DNA of 63,475 nucleotides from the IMG/VR virus record IMGVR_UViG_3300035698_008150, positions 1 to 63,475 of that record; one strand, written 5' to 3'. Shown here in pieces: positions 33,759 to 41,911 of this stretch. This stretch comes from a virus. A program made the position numbers and the translations under genes. Each line of letters opens with the position of its first letter. Within the stretch, counting starts at the first letter, position 1. The notes under the pieces are model-generated. The model was not told where the DNA came from. It ran no database searches and saw only the letters and a program-made list of their open reading frames with translations.

Positions 33759-33861
33759 GGTCGGTGGCAGGAATTTAACCTGCTTTGATGTGTGTCTTAC
33801 TGGTGGTTCACACTCTTAACCATTTAAACCAATTCAGCGTTTCCCAAACGCCACACCGACC
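33759..33861 (-). tRNA. tRNA-like element, possible UUA anticodon
   Basis: On the minus strand an 8-bp acceptor GGTCGGTG/CACCGACC encloses a T arm GCAGG-TTAAATT-CCTGC, a D-position hairpin GCGTTT-GGG-AAACGC, and an anticodon-like arm AATTG-GTTTAAA-TGGTT whose loop puts U33 before UUA (33825-33827). A 34-base extra region contains GTGTG/CACAC. The 8/5 acceptor, 6-bp D stem and large extra arm recall selenocysteine-type or allo-tRNAs, but the anticodon stem is weak (three G-U pairs), C56 is replaced and CCA is not encoded. It could be a degenerate tRNA or a mimic. Confidence 0.4.
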
Positions 33862-33871
33862 CATTATTTTC

Positions 33872-33988
33872 TTAATCCACAACCCTTTTTTCTTCTTCCT
33901 TTATCCTTCTAGTAGACAAGGCATTGTCAATCCAATATTTGTTATGAGCTGGGATTAACTTTTTATGTTTTTCTTTTAGTTTATACAT
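33872..33988 (-). CDS. 38-aa conserved-looking phage peptide
   Basis: MYKLKEKHKKLIPAHNKYWI then DNALSTRRIKEEEKRVVD. The KKLIPAHNK...DNAxSTR pattern recurs in tiny phage proteins. AAGGAGGG site overlapping the end of the upstream gene. Confidence 0.5.
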   Translation of the reverse strand: MYKLKEKHKKLIPAHNKYWIDNALSTRRIKEEEKRVVD

Positions 33989-34150
33989 TTAAATACCCTC
34001 CTTTTTTAATTCAGTTTGTTGAACAAGTTGCGTAATACCTTCTTGCAATTGCATATAGTCTTTACTCTTAATCGTCGTGCTTAACTTCATGTTTACTTGG
34101 CAAATGCCATCTCTTTCAAATAACTTAAATTCCCATTCATATAATTTCAT
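33989..34150 (-). CDS. Small hypothetical protein
   Basis: 53 aa, AAGGAGC site. MKLYEWEFKLFERDGICQVN and a helical C-terminus. It begins inside the end of the previous gene. Function unknown. Confidence 0.5.
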   Translation of the reverse strand: MKLYEWEFKLFERDGICQVNMKLSTTIKSKDYMQLQEGITQLVQQTELKKEGI

Positions 34151-34349
34151 TTTTGCTCCTTCCGCATATTGCGTATTTGCTCAAGAATAAACTTCTCGTG
34201 TTACACAAATTATTATCAATTTTTTTACATCTAACATCTTTCCCAGTTTCTTCACAATAGCTTATTAAAGACTTTCTCCCTTTAACCAATTTAGTCCTTC
34301 CATCTCGCTTGATTATCTTCTTGCATTTTGGGCATTTAAAATAACTCAT
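34137..34349 (-). CDS. Small zinc-ribbon protein
   Basis: 70 aa. FKCPKCKKIIKRDGR (4-18) and later Cys pairs (YCEETGKDVRC, C49) fit a zinc ribbon. Its ATG overlaps the preceding stop. DNA- or RNA-binding role is inferred only. Confidence 0.55.
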   Translation of the reverse strand: MSYFKCPKCKKIIKRDGRTKLVKGRKSLISYCEETGKDVRCKKIDNNLCNTRSLFLSKYAICGRSKNEII

Positions 34350-34498
34350 TTCCTACACAAATTATTATCATTTCTTATTGATACCGCCAAACAAGCGTGG
34401 CATAGAGCATATTTATTGTAGCTGTTTAGTTGCTTTCCACACTTACAATGAGTTTGGTTTTTCCTTCTCAATAGGTTTATATCTTTTCTTCTAGCCAT
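34346..34498 (-). CDS. 50-aa zinc-finger-like protein
   Basis: Basic N-terminus MARRKDINLLRRKNQ, then CKCGKQL and CHACL, a C-x-C...C-x2-C zinc site. Starts inside the methylase stop (TAATG) and ends inside the next ATG, so the three genes are coupled. Confidence 0.55.
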   Translation of the reverse strand: MARRKDINLLRRKNQTHCKCGKQLNSYNKYALCHACLAVSIRNDNNLCRK

Positions 34499-35535
34499 TA
34501 AAATAATCTCCTTTCTTGATCTATTCTTTTATTTGCAATCTTTATATAATTCGGATTTAATTCTATTCCGATAAATTTTCTACTAAATTTTTCTGCTACT
34601 ACTCCTGTTGTTCCTGAGCCACAAAATATATCTAAAACAGTTCCTCCTATAGGACATCCAGCTTTAATCGGTGTTTCTATAAGTTCTTCAGGAAATACAG
34701 CAAAGTGAGCTTCTTTAAATGGCTTAGTTGTTATTTTCCATACTGTTCGTTTGTTGCGACCGGGTTTATTTATTAGATTTTTGAAACTTCTTCTTGTTTG
34801 AGCAGGGTCTTTAGATTTATTTCCCATATTTGCTTTCATAAAATCTTTAGTATTTTCTGTTTTTACTTCTTTTCCGAATCGACTATCGTTTATTGTAGTT
34901 TCTGACATTGGTTCATACTGAGTTTCAAATCGATACTTCTTATTCTTAACGAAGAAAAACATCTTCTCAAAATCTACTGTAAACCTATCTTTAATACTTG
35001 ACGGCATACAGTTTGGCTTATACCAAATAATTTCATTCCGGAGTATCCACCCTCGATTGCACATTTCTATTGCAAAGCGAGAGGGAATTTGGCATAGGCA
35101 TTTACTTGGTAAAAATACTTTACCTTTTTTAATTGAATAAGTATCTCCTAAATTAACCCAACAAGTACCATCTCTTTTTAATACTCTTTTAGCCTCATCA
35201 AATATTCCGCATAGCCTCATTACATATTCGTGGAATGTTGGTTCTAATCCTAATTGGAAATCTATTTTTTTCGCGCCGCAATCAGGGCAAATATTTTTCC
35301 ACCTCGGCGCATCTGTTCCTTTTCTATTTCCGTCTTGTATCGGGCTTGATTTTAATGAGTAATCATACCTACTTTTTTTCTTTGCATTTGCATGAGTGCA
35401 GTTTTTATTGCCTCCTTTCCACGTAGCTGTTCCATAATCTCTTAATCCCCAATAAGGCGGAGATGTAATAATACAATTTATGCTTTCGCTTTTAAAAGTT
35501 CTTAATACTGTCAACGCATCGCCCTTAATTACCAA
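34498..35535 (-). CDS. Beta-class DNA methyltransferase
   Basis: 345 aa. Catalytic motif IV TSPPYWGLRDYG (about 24-35) comes first and the SAM-binding motif I DIFCGSGTTG (about 308-317) near the C-terminus, the beta-class order of N4-cytosine or N6-adenine DNA methylases. A Cys pair (ICPDC) lies in an insert. Start is a TTG six bases after AGGAGG; no ATG fits. Likely protects phage DNA from host restriction. No partner nuclease is adjacent. Confidence 0.9.
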   Translation of the reverse strand: MVIKGDALTVLRTFKSESINCIITSPPYWGLRDYGTATWKGGNKNCTHANAKKKSRYDYSLKSSPIQDGNRKGTDAPRWKNICPDCGAKKIDFQLGLEPTFHEYVMRLCGIFDEAKRVLKRDGTCWVNLGDTYSIKKGKVFLPSKCLCQIPSRFAIEMCNRGWILRNEIIWYKPNCMPSSIKDRFTVDFEKMFFFVKNKKYRFETQYEPMSETTINDSRFGKEVKTENTKDFMKANMGNKSKDPAQTRRSFKNLINKPGRNKRTVWKITTKPFKEAHFAVFPEELIETPIKAGCPIGGTVLDIFCGSGTTGVVAEKFSRKFIGIELNPNYIKIANKRIDQERRLF

Positions 35536-35537
35536 AT

Positions 35538-35693
35538 TTACCTCCTTCGCTTATAATCTAAACACCAATTATGTTTGGTGTATTTAATAAATATCTTTTT
35601 CTTTTTGCAATAATATCTTTTGTTTGAGAATAGTTTTTTAAATAAAACATATGAGCTATATAAACAATCTTTACAATTATATTTACTAATCAT
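35538..35693 (-). CDS. 51-aa basic Cys-containing peptide
   Basis: MISKYNCKDCLYSSYVLFKK with further Cys at 29 and 44 and many Lys. Its ATG overlaps the preceding TAG and its last codons form the AGGAGG site of the methylase gene. Could bind zinc and nucleic acid. Confidence 0.45.
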   Translation of the reverse strand: MISKYNCKDCLYSSYVLFKKLFSNKRYYCKKKKIFIKYTKHNWCLDYKRRR

Positions 35694-35970
35694 TGACTAC
35701 TGTTCCGTTAAACATCTCTACTATTTTTTTTACTAATTCATTCTGCATTGCTTTTCTATGAAGATATAGAGATTCAAACCTTCTTTTTTCTGTCGGAGAT
35801 AAAGAATTCCATGAAGCTTCTAGAGGATCCTCAAACTTTGTTTGGAAATTATTTATTACATTTTTCCATTTCTTTTGGTCTGCTTTTAAATCACTCTCGT
35901 TTTCAGAGATATACTTTAATGCTTTAGAAAACCTTTCATATGCTTTTTTAAACTCCGCTATTTTATTCAT
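35686..35970 (-). CDS. Hypothetical helical protein
   Basis: 94 aa. Long charged helices (AEFKKAYERFSKALKYISEN, FESLYLHRKAMQNELVKKIV). Overlaps its upstream neighbour by four bases. Not recognised. Confidence 0.55.
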   Translation of the reverse strand: MNKIAEFKKAYERFSKALKYISENESDLKADQKKWKNVINNFQTKFEDPLEASWNSLSPTEKRRFESLYLHRKAMQNELVKKIVEMFNGTVVND

Positions 35971-36362
35971 TGTAATTTTTCCTTTCGTTTTACATAATAT
36001 TCTTTGTTGTATTTTTTAATCATATCTTTTAAATTTGATTTTTTTGTTAGAGCATATGTTGCTTTAAAAACCATTAATTCTTTTTTCCGTTCTTTAAAAA
36101 ATATTGTCATATGGGATTTTGCGCTTTCAAAAAACTTTCTTTGATGTTCTTCTAGCTTATGCTTATTTTGTTCATAGAATGCTACTTTACACGTCATATA
36201 TGGCGCATTGGGTTCATTAGATAACGGAATAATAGCGTGCTTGGGTATCTGTTGAAATACATCAATAATATACTCAAATGATTCCGGCATAGTTTCATCT
36301 CTTACTTTAGAGATATGTTTTAAATATTTGTAAGCCTTATCTTTTATTCTTATCATTTTCAT
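35967..36362 (-). CDS. Hypothetical basic protein
   Basis: 131 aa. Lys-rich, mostly helical (RIKDKAYKYLKHISKVRDE at the start; Lys/Tyr-rich end). First gene downstream of the repeat-rich intergenic region, with an AAAGGAA site. It might bind those repeats, but no DNA-binding motif is recognised. Confidence 0.5.
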   Translation of the reverse strand: MKMIRIKDKAYKYLKHISKVRDETMPESFEYIIDVFQQIPKHAIIPLSNEPNAPYMTCKVAFYEQNKHKLEEHQRKFFESAKSHMTIFFKERKKELMVFKATYALTKKSNLKDMIKKYNKEYYVKRKEKLQ

Positions 36363-36461
36363 TTTACAATTCCTTTTTATTTGTTCAGCAATCGTTCCAT
36401 GCTAGGTTTTTTTCTTTGTTCAAAATTTCCTTCAAATGTAGCATTTTTTTGATGTAACATT

Positions 36462-36493
36462 TTTGAGGGTAAAAATGCTGTTTTACCCTCAAA
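36462..36493 (-). promoter_or_regulatory. 13-bp perfect hairpin in the intergenic region
   Basis: TTTGAGGGTAAAA (36462-36474) and TTTTACCCTCAAA (36481-36493), loop ATGCTG. No T run follows on either strand. Candidate cruciform, protein site or mRNA leader structure for the genes below it. Confidence 0.55.
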
Positions 36494-36502
36494 TCAGCGA
36501 TT

Positions 36503-36775
36503 TCCGCGTAACGCGTAACGGTTTAGCAAAACTGCATTTTCTTTTGGTATCAAACACTTATGTAAATTTCCTAAACCGTTATACCGTTACAATCCCGCAC
36601 GAAATAACCGTTTTTTCATAAATATTGAACTTGAAAAAGGTGTTTTTAAGGGTAAGGATATATGGAAAAATAGTTTGTTCGTGCGGAAACGTAATGCTGT
36701 AACGGTTTAGCAAAATCAAAAAAACTATTGATTTTATTGAAAACGGAAAAAAATAAACCGTTATACCGTTACGCA
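36503..36775. repeat. Cluster of GTAACGG/CCGTTAC repeats, operator or origin candidate
   Basis: The 36363-36801 gap holds no credible gene. It contains GTAACGGTTTAGCAAAA twice (36515-36531, 36699-36715) and the inverted TAAACCGTTATACCGTTAC twice (36572-36590, 36754-36772), plus single half-sites (GTAACGC at 36508, AACCGTT at about 36606). Also TTCGTGCGG and its complement lie at about 36679 and 36595. The same elements flank the promoter at 43.6 kb. The region directly follows the primase-helicase gene. Confidence 0.7.
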
Positions 36776-36801
36776 CCCCCAAAAATCTATGCTGAACGCT
36801 T

Positions 36802-39447
36802 TTAACCCTCAATTAACTCCTTTGAAACACTCTCATCATCCTCTACAGCTTCTACACTCTCACCCTCATTGTCGATCAATCCTTCAGGAGCATCTGCAAC
36901 TTCTGGATTTATTATTGAACCAGTTATTGCATTATAAAATGTATCTTTATCACAAGGAAACTTACTATATATATCTTCTATCTTAGGTAGAAATCCTAAT
37001 GTAGAACTTGACCACTCTAATCCTCGTCTAGATATTCTAAATTGTGAAGCTTTACCTCTACCGCCTGCACCTTTTTCAGAATACTCAATAAGATTTGCCC
37101 TCATTAAAACATACATCCATTTCTTAACCTTATCTACTTTCCAATCCATATATTCAGCAATATCTTTATATTTAAAAATAAACTCATTCTCATAACTTTC
37201 ATCTTCTTCTGGCTTCCAATTATCACTCATTGTTTTAATTGCTTTCCAAAGCTGTTCTGCTGATGGGCCTATTTCATATATAGTATATGTCAATATAGAT
37301 TCCGCTACTGTTTTAGCTACAAAATAATCTGCTAATGTAGAGATTAAATGTATTGTTCCGTCAGGTTGCTTTTTTTGTTCTCTATGGAATTGGTGTAGTA
37401 TTGTCACTATTTCAATTAGCACTCTAAATCTTTCCCTATCTCTTCTTATTCTTACAGGTTTATCAGGGAACACAGAAAATACCTCTTTTGCGTATGGAAT
37501 AATTATCTTGAAATCTGGATTAAGTAAACGTTGTATATTTTTCCAGAGATTTAATTCTTTTTCATCTAACTTAAATGTTTCTCCCATTGCCTTACGAATA
37601 GTTATATCACCTATTGCTTGTGTTAACTGTGGAGAATCATCACTAAATACTGAAAAGTTTCTAGTTTCATTTTCATCAAACATCTGCGCTTTGGTAGTTG
37701 TGATAAGAAATCCTACAGGTCCTTTAACTTTCTTTGTTATAGTTTCCATTTGACCAGAGTGTTGATCCTTAACAGGCATCATTAAAATTAAATCGCCTTC
37801 TGATTGCGCGGTTCTTATAGAATAATCAGCCGCTTCTGAGCCGGGAAGCTCATTGATAAATATAATTCTGTTTTGCATTCCGTCCTCGGGTAAATGGAAG
37901 AAAGCATTTTGCGTTGCTCTCGTAATGAAATGATAACCTTCTTCCGGTATAAGCCTTTGGATACATTGACACGAAAAAGATTTACCACTAGAAGCTTCAC
38001 CTTTGACTGTTATTGATAATGGCTCTTTTGTTATTCTTGACGTATAACATAAATAAACCATTAGCCTCATTATTTCTTCTCCAACAACACCCATTTTATT
38101 TGTTAAAGAAATGACATTATATAAAACATTTTTATTCTCCGTAAGGAATTTTATTGCTTCATTCTTTTCACCTTCTGTCATTATATATAATTGCTTAGGT
38201 GCAGTTAATTTATCATGCTCTTCTTTTTCTAATTGCTTTTTAACTAGATCCTCTAATTTAATTAAATCAGAATCTATCTCGTCCTCTTGTGATGCTTTAA
38301 CAAATCTTGCTCTATTAGATGCCATACTTAATTTAATAGAATCTTTAAATAATATTTTTCCTGATTTGCTTAATGTAAGAGATACTTTAAAATTTCCAGA
38401 TTTCATAAATTCAAAGTTAGCTAATCTAAACTCATAATCTTTCTTTCTAAATACCATTATTTCTTTATCTCTAAAAATCATAGTAATGATGCCTTTATCT
38501 ATTTGCTCTTTTCTCATCTGTGAGCTTGTTAGAGGGCAAGTTGTTTTATCACAATAATTTTGGATTATCGCATCATCACAACCATAGCTTTTATAACCAC
38601 CTTTAAAGACAGAGTTTATTATTTTAATTAGAACTCTTTCAGGTAGAGGTGGTGTATTTCTCTCGTTCCAGCCTGCTATTAGAGTTTGAATATCATTCTC
38701 TGACATTCCTTTTTCTTTATAATTTATAGCTAATCTGAAACAGGCATTATCTCGATGACCTTTAGAAACTCCTTCTTTTATTTTATGTATGCAAGGTAAC
38801 TCTTTGCTTGGGATATAATGTTTATTATCGGATCCTGTATCTAGCATTGTTACTTTTTTTCTTCCTAAACTTTTTCCAATAATAGTTATTTTTATTAGAG
38901 TAATATCTGTTTTTTTAATTTTAGAAAGGTCTTTAATATTATTTATAAATGTTTTATTATCATCATCTACAAAAATTGTTCTATCATTCCCGGCATCTCC
39001 ACCGAACAAAGGGAGGTTAATGTAGTTTCCAAAAGGATGAGCTTCATTAACGCTGTCTTGCTTAGGAAAGATTTCGCAGATAATACCCATCTCACTCAAT
39101 ATATTTTCAAAAACTAATCTTGGCTTTATAGCTTCAATTTTTTCATTGAAGAAACACCAGATATGAAATCCTTTACTCTTACTTCTTTCAATATAAATAT
39201 TTAATCTTAACTCTTCTAATTTTTGTTTTATTGCTAATGCTTTCTCGAAGTTATTCTCATCTAAATCTACTGCAATCCAATTAACAAACTCTTTATTGTA
39301 AATAGGATATATACCCATTCTTTGCATTCCGTCTATATGTTTTTTATATATTTCTAATGTTAGCTTTTCTTTTAGACAGAAATTATTTCGCCCATAGGCA
39401 TCATCTCTTCCGGAAAAGAGTTCAGAAAATTGTTTAATGTCATTCAT
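36802..39447 (-). CDS. Primase-helicase: AEP primase fused to AAA+ helicase
   Basis: 881 aa, TAGGAG site. N-terminal archaeo-eukaryotic primase core: VDLD (60-63) for metal, RSKSKGFHIWCFF (88-100) and GNYINLPLFGG (140-150). A Cys cluster (C290, C299, C304) and helical PriCT-like region follow. The motor has Walker A GEASSGKS (483-490) and Walker B RIIFINE (527-533), with sensor-like ITTTKAQMFDENETRNF. A winged-helix-like C-terminus (KDIAEYMDWKVDKVKKWMYV) ends with an acidic tail. It would prime and unwind at the phage origin; no DNA polymerase gene is visible in the genome. Confidence 0.9.
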   Translation of the reverse strand: MNDIKQFSELFSGRDDAYGRNNFCLKEKLTLEIYKKHIDGMQRMGIYPIYNKEFVNWIAVDLDENNFEKALAIKQKLEELRLNIYIERSKSKGFHIWCFFNEKIEAIKPRLVFENILSEMGIICEIFPKQDSVNEAHPFGNYINLPLFGGDAGNDRTIFVDDDNKTFINNIKDLSKIKKTDITLIKITIIGKSLGRKKVTMLDTGSDNKHYIPSKELPCIHKIKEGVSKGHRDNACFRLAINYKEKGMSENDIQTLIAGWNERNTPPLPERVLIKIINSVFKGGYKSYGCDDAIIQNYCDKTTCPLTSSQMRKEQIDKGIITMIFRDKEIMVFRKKDYEFRLANFEFMKSGNFKVSLTLSKSGKILFKDSIKLSMASNRARFVKASQEDEIDSDLIKLEDLVKKQLEKEEHDKLTAPKQLYIMTEGEKNEAIKFLTENKNVLYNVISLTNKMGVVGEEIMRLMVYLCYTSRITKEPLSITVKGEASSGKSFSCQCIQRLIPEEGYHFITRATQNAFFHLPEDGMQNRIIFINELPGSEAADYSIRTAQSEGDLILMMPVKDQHSGQMETITKKVKGPVGFLITTTKAQMFDENETRNFSVFSDDSPQLTQAIGDITIRKAMGETFKLDEKELNLWKNIQRLLNPDFKIIIPYAKEVFSVFPDKPVRIRRDRERFRVLIEIVTILHQFHREQKKQPDGTIHLISTLADYFVAKTVAESILTYTIYEIGPSAEQLWKAIKTMSDNWKPEEDESYENEFIFKYKDIAEYMDWKVDKVKKWMYVLMRANLIEYSEKGAGGRGKASQFRISRRGLEWSSSTLGFLPKIEDIYSKFPCDKDTFYNAITGSIINPEVADAPEGLIDNEGESVEAVEDDESVSKELIEG

Positions 39448-39480
39448 TTTATCTCCTAAATTATAATTATTAATAATACG

Positions 39481-39506
39481 CCGGCGCTAGATTGCTCTAA
39501 CGCCGG
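39481..39506 (-). promoter_or_regulatory. GNRA-capped hairpin after the 39.5-kb gene
   Basis: On the minus strand CCGGCGTTAGA-GCAA-TCTAGCGCCGG is an 11-bp stem closed by a GCAA tetraloop, starting 14 bases after the upstream gene's stop and ending before the primase ribosome site. No T run. Likely mRNA stabiliser or processing site. Confidence 0.65.
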
Positions 39507-39520
39507 TTGGAAAAGATGGA

Positions 39521-40267
39521 TTACTCAGAGTTTTCTTCTGTCAACTCAACGTCAATGTCAGCTTTACGTCTATAAAGCGAATCAAACATCTTTTTTGCAG
39601 TATCATATTCTTCGTTTGTGCATCTCCTAACGAATTTAATAATAGGTACTGCATAAGTTCCTTTTGTTCCTTTTTCAATCTTTGAGGAAAGATTATATAC
39701 TCTAGCAAACATATCTTCGCCAGAATACCTCGCCATTGAAAGGAATGTTTTCGCTGTTTTAATTGCTGTTTTCATCATCGACAATGAGAGTGGGAATTGT
39801 TGTAGTCTATCAACAAGTATGCAAGGAAAATTGTAAACCTGCGAGAATTTAGGTGGCTCTTTTCCTTCCCAAGCTGAACCGGGAACCTCTTCAACAGGTT
39901 TATCTAAAAATTGCTCATATTCCTCAATAGCCATTGTTACTTTAATGTTATCTCTAGACATCATTACAAGCCCGCGCTCAAGATCAAATTGAGCTCTGGT
40001 TTTAAACATGAACAAAGGAATTATTTCTAATTCATCACCAAACACTTCATCAGTTAAGTTATTAAATAACTCTCCCATTTTTGCGTTTCCATCAACGCAT
40101 ACTTGAGATAATCCTTGAGCAAGCCCAAGCCGAGCTATTTTAATATCTCCTTCGTCCATTGCCTCAAAACCTGCCGGAACGTGTGATTTGTCTGTTCCTC
40201 CTGATACTCTTAATTCGAGATTCTGTGATTCGTTAGATGTTACTTCATTCTTTTTTTCTTCACTCAT
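39521..40267 (-). CDS. Replication-module protein, putative ssDNA-binding
   Basis: 248 aa, AAGGAGGG site. The phrase FEAMDEGDIKIARLGLAQGL (34-53) resembles the IPRLKLLQ-type opening of phage single-stranded DNA-binding or replication accessory proteins. The C-terminus is very acidic (DIDVELTEENSE), as is usual for phage SSBs. It lies directly upstream of the primase-helicase. Family assignment is tentative. Confidence 0.5.
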   Translation of the reverse strand: MSEEKKNEVTSNESQNLELRVSGGTDKSHVPAGFEAMDEGDIKIARLGLAQGLSQVCVDGNAKMGELFNNLTDEVFGDELEIIPLFMFKTRAQFDLERGLVMMSRDNIKVTMAIEEYEQFLDKPVEEVPGSAWEGKEPPKFSQVYNFPCILVDRLQQFPLSLSMMKTAIKTAKTFLSMARYSGEDMFARVYNLSSKIEKGTKGTYAVPIIKFVRRCTNEEYDTAKKMFDSLYRRKADIDVELTEENSE

Positions 40268-40280
40268 CTTACCCTCCTTT

Positions 40281-40682
40281 TTACTTCATTAATGTTATGG
40301 CTAACTCTGGTTTAAAGAAATATTTAAATAGATCATCCGGAATTTGCTCTCCTTCTTTTAGTAGACCAGAGATAAAGGAAGATAAGGTTTTATTATGTAT
40401 AGCTGACTTAATCATATCTGACCTGCCGCAATCCTCAGCAATCCACCTTAAAGCTTCTTCTTTTTTATCTTTGTCAACACTAACATAGAGCGTTTCTTTT
40501 CGGACAGCAGAACAATTCAAAGTATTGCTTTTAAATGACTTTAAATCTCTGTTCTCCATATACTCTATTAGAGCTAATTCCGCTTCTTGTTTCACCTTTT
40601 TTGCATCTGACAAGAGTACAGTAAATTCTTTTTCTCTTGTTCTAGCATCAAGGACTAACTGAAGTAACTCTGTTTCATTCAT
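40281..40682 (-). CDS. Hypothetical protein, replication cluster
   Basis: 133 aa, TAGGAGGTGAG site. N-terminal coiled helix (ELLQLVLDARTREKEFTVLL), a strand (NTLNCSAVRKETLYVSVDK), then DDLFKYFFKPELAITL. Pairs with the SSB-like gene, 13 bases apart. Conserved-looking but not recognised. Confidence 0.55.
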   Translation of the reverse strand: MNETELLQLVLDARTREKEFTVLLSDAKKVKQEAELALIEYMENRDLKSFKSNTLNCSAVRKETLYVSVDKDKKEEALRWIAEDCGRSDMIKSAIHNKTLSSFISGLLKEGEQIPDDLFKYFFKPELAITLMK

Positions 40683-40700
40683 TCAACTCACCTCCTAAAA

Positions 40701-40901
40701 CTATTCTTTTGATATTGTCCAGATTGCTTTTCCTTCTTGATTCTTGAGCGTAATCTCCCCTTTTGCATAACGCTTATCAGAAACATAACTAGCGTTAATT
40801 TTCCGCGATGCAGCTACTTTTGCGCTAAAGTTATCTCTTGCTGGTATTGGCAACGTTGTTGTCATATTCTCGTACGTAGCAGATAGAACATAGATTCTCA
40901 T
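40701..40901 (-). CDS. Small hypothetical protein
   Basis: 66 aa, AAGGAGGTGAGG site. Single mixed alpha/beta domain (MRIYVLSATYENMTTTLPIP; Ala/Lys-rich helix; final beta pair). Function unknown. Confidence 0.6.
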   Translation of the reverse strand: MRIYVLSATYENMTTTLPIPARDNFSAKVAASRKINASYVSDKRYAKGEITLKNQEGKAIWTISKE

Positions 40902-40916
40902 TTTTCCTCACCTCCT

Positions 40917-41126
40917 TTATTTTATTTTTTCATTCCACACTAATCTCATATCAAAACCTTGTTCCAAACAATATATTTTATGTTCTAAATTATCTTTCTT
41001 AATCTCAATTACTCTATAATTTTCATATGGCTTATGCATAGGAGCGCAACCTAAAATAAGCCACATGAAAACTACACTTAATAATAAACATACCAATATA
41101 CACAAAAAAAGAAATAGCTTATCCAT
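40917..41126 (-). CDS. Small membrane-anchored or lipoprotein
   Basis: 69 aa, AAAGGAG site. Long hydrophobic segment (3-26) ending in a lipobox-like LILGC (Cys27), then a charged soluble part. Either a lipoprotein or a single-pass membrane protein. Overlaps the nuclease gene by eight bases. Confidence 0.55.
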   Translation of the reverse strand: MDKLFLFLCILVCLLLSVVFMWLILGCAPMHKPYENYRVIEIKKDNLEHKIYCLEQGFDMRLVWNEKIK

Positions 41127-41436
41127 TATATTTCTCCTTTATTATTGTCATTATCTTATCAATAAACTCATTCAATGTTTCTTGTTTATCAATATATAAT
41201 AATGATTCTCCACCGGCAATCATGAACGCTGTCATTTGATAACTTTGATATAAAGTTAATGCACCGTCAGCACTCTTGAATTCAATAGCGAATGGAACTC
41301 CTTTGATAACTAAGAAACCGTCAAATGGTTTTTTATTTCCGAGATTGAGTGTATCTGGTATTTTATACCAAAAGCAATTAGGGTCTGCTTTCGCTATCTT
41401 ATCCTTAAACTTTTGATATAATTTTCTTTCACTCAT
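41119..41436 (-). CDS. PD-(D/E)XK nuclease, VRR-NUC/resolvase-like
   Basis: 105 aa. FDGFLVIKGVPFAIEFKS (39-56) gives the D...ExK catalytic core, and LTLYQSYQMTAF matches the Q-rich helix after it, as in VRR-NUC and RecU-type nucleases that cut branched DNA. Near RNase H and helicase genes, so a role in recombination or in resolving DNA before packaging is likely. Overlaps both neighbours. Confidence 0.75.
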   Translation of the reverse strand: MSERKLYQKFKDKIAKADPNCFWYKIPDTLNLGNKKPFDGFLVIKGVPFAIEFKSADGALTLYQSYQMTAFMIAGGESLLYIDKQETLNEFIDKIMTIIKEKYNG

Positions 41437-41750
41437 AATCCATCTCTCATTTCTTCATCTTCGATCAACCCTCTTAACAATGCTAGATATACTCTTGCAT
41501 CTTTAATCCTACTTTCAATTGGCTCTTCTGAAAAAGTTTGATTGTTTCTGATATAACTGCAAATAGAATCTAAATGTTTTTTGAGATATACCCATAATAC
41601 TAACTTTGCATCTATGTTTAATTCTTTACCTAATCTTTTAAAATTATCTAATTTATCGCCTTGAGTATATTCTTTACCTTTTTCTGAGCTAACCTTGATC
41701 TCTTCTTCTACCATGTTTTTATATAATTTATGAAAATATTCTGCATCCAT
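41433..41750 (-). CDS. DUF1599/Nmad1-like small phage protein
   Basis: 105 aa, AAAGGAGG site. SEKGKEYTQGDKLDNFKRLG (22-41), LVLWVYLKKHLDSI and IESRIKDARVYLALLRGLI follow the helical pattern of a common phage family related to MazG-like all-alpha folds. The partner nucleotide is unknown. Confidence 0.6.
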   Translation of the reverse strand: MDAEYFHKLYKNMVEEEIKVSSEKGKEYTQGDKLDNFKRLGKELNIDAKLVLWVYLKKHLDSICSYIRNNQTFSEEPIESRIKDARVYLALLRGLIEDEEMRDGL

Positions 41751-41752
41751 AC

Positions 41753-41911
41753 TTACCTCCTTTTTTTACTTGCTATAAACTTTTTCATTGCTTCTCTAAA
41801 GTAAGGCAAAAAAGAATTATAACAATCATTGCACAAACCATGACTATTTAATGGAGTTGGTAAATTTTCCTCTTTCTTTCCACATTTACGGCACTTAGTT
41901 CCTTTATTCAT
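41753..41911 (-). CDS. Small zinc-ribbon protein
   Basis: 52 aa starting at 41911 (MNKGTKCRKCGK), after AAAGGGG; the upstream ATG at 41938 lies inside the helicase and lacks a site. CRKC (7-10) and CNDC (27-30) form a zinc ribbon. Its ATG overlaps the helicase stop (TAATG). Confidence 0.65.
   Translation of the reverse strand: MNKGTKCRKCGKKEENLPTPLNSHGLCNDCYNSFLPYFREAMKKFIASKKRR

Noticed and set aside
36579-36812. 77-aa minus-strand frame in the repeat-rich gap
   Set aside because: No ribosome site, composition dictated by the repeats, overlaps the primase-helicase end.
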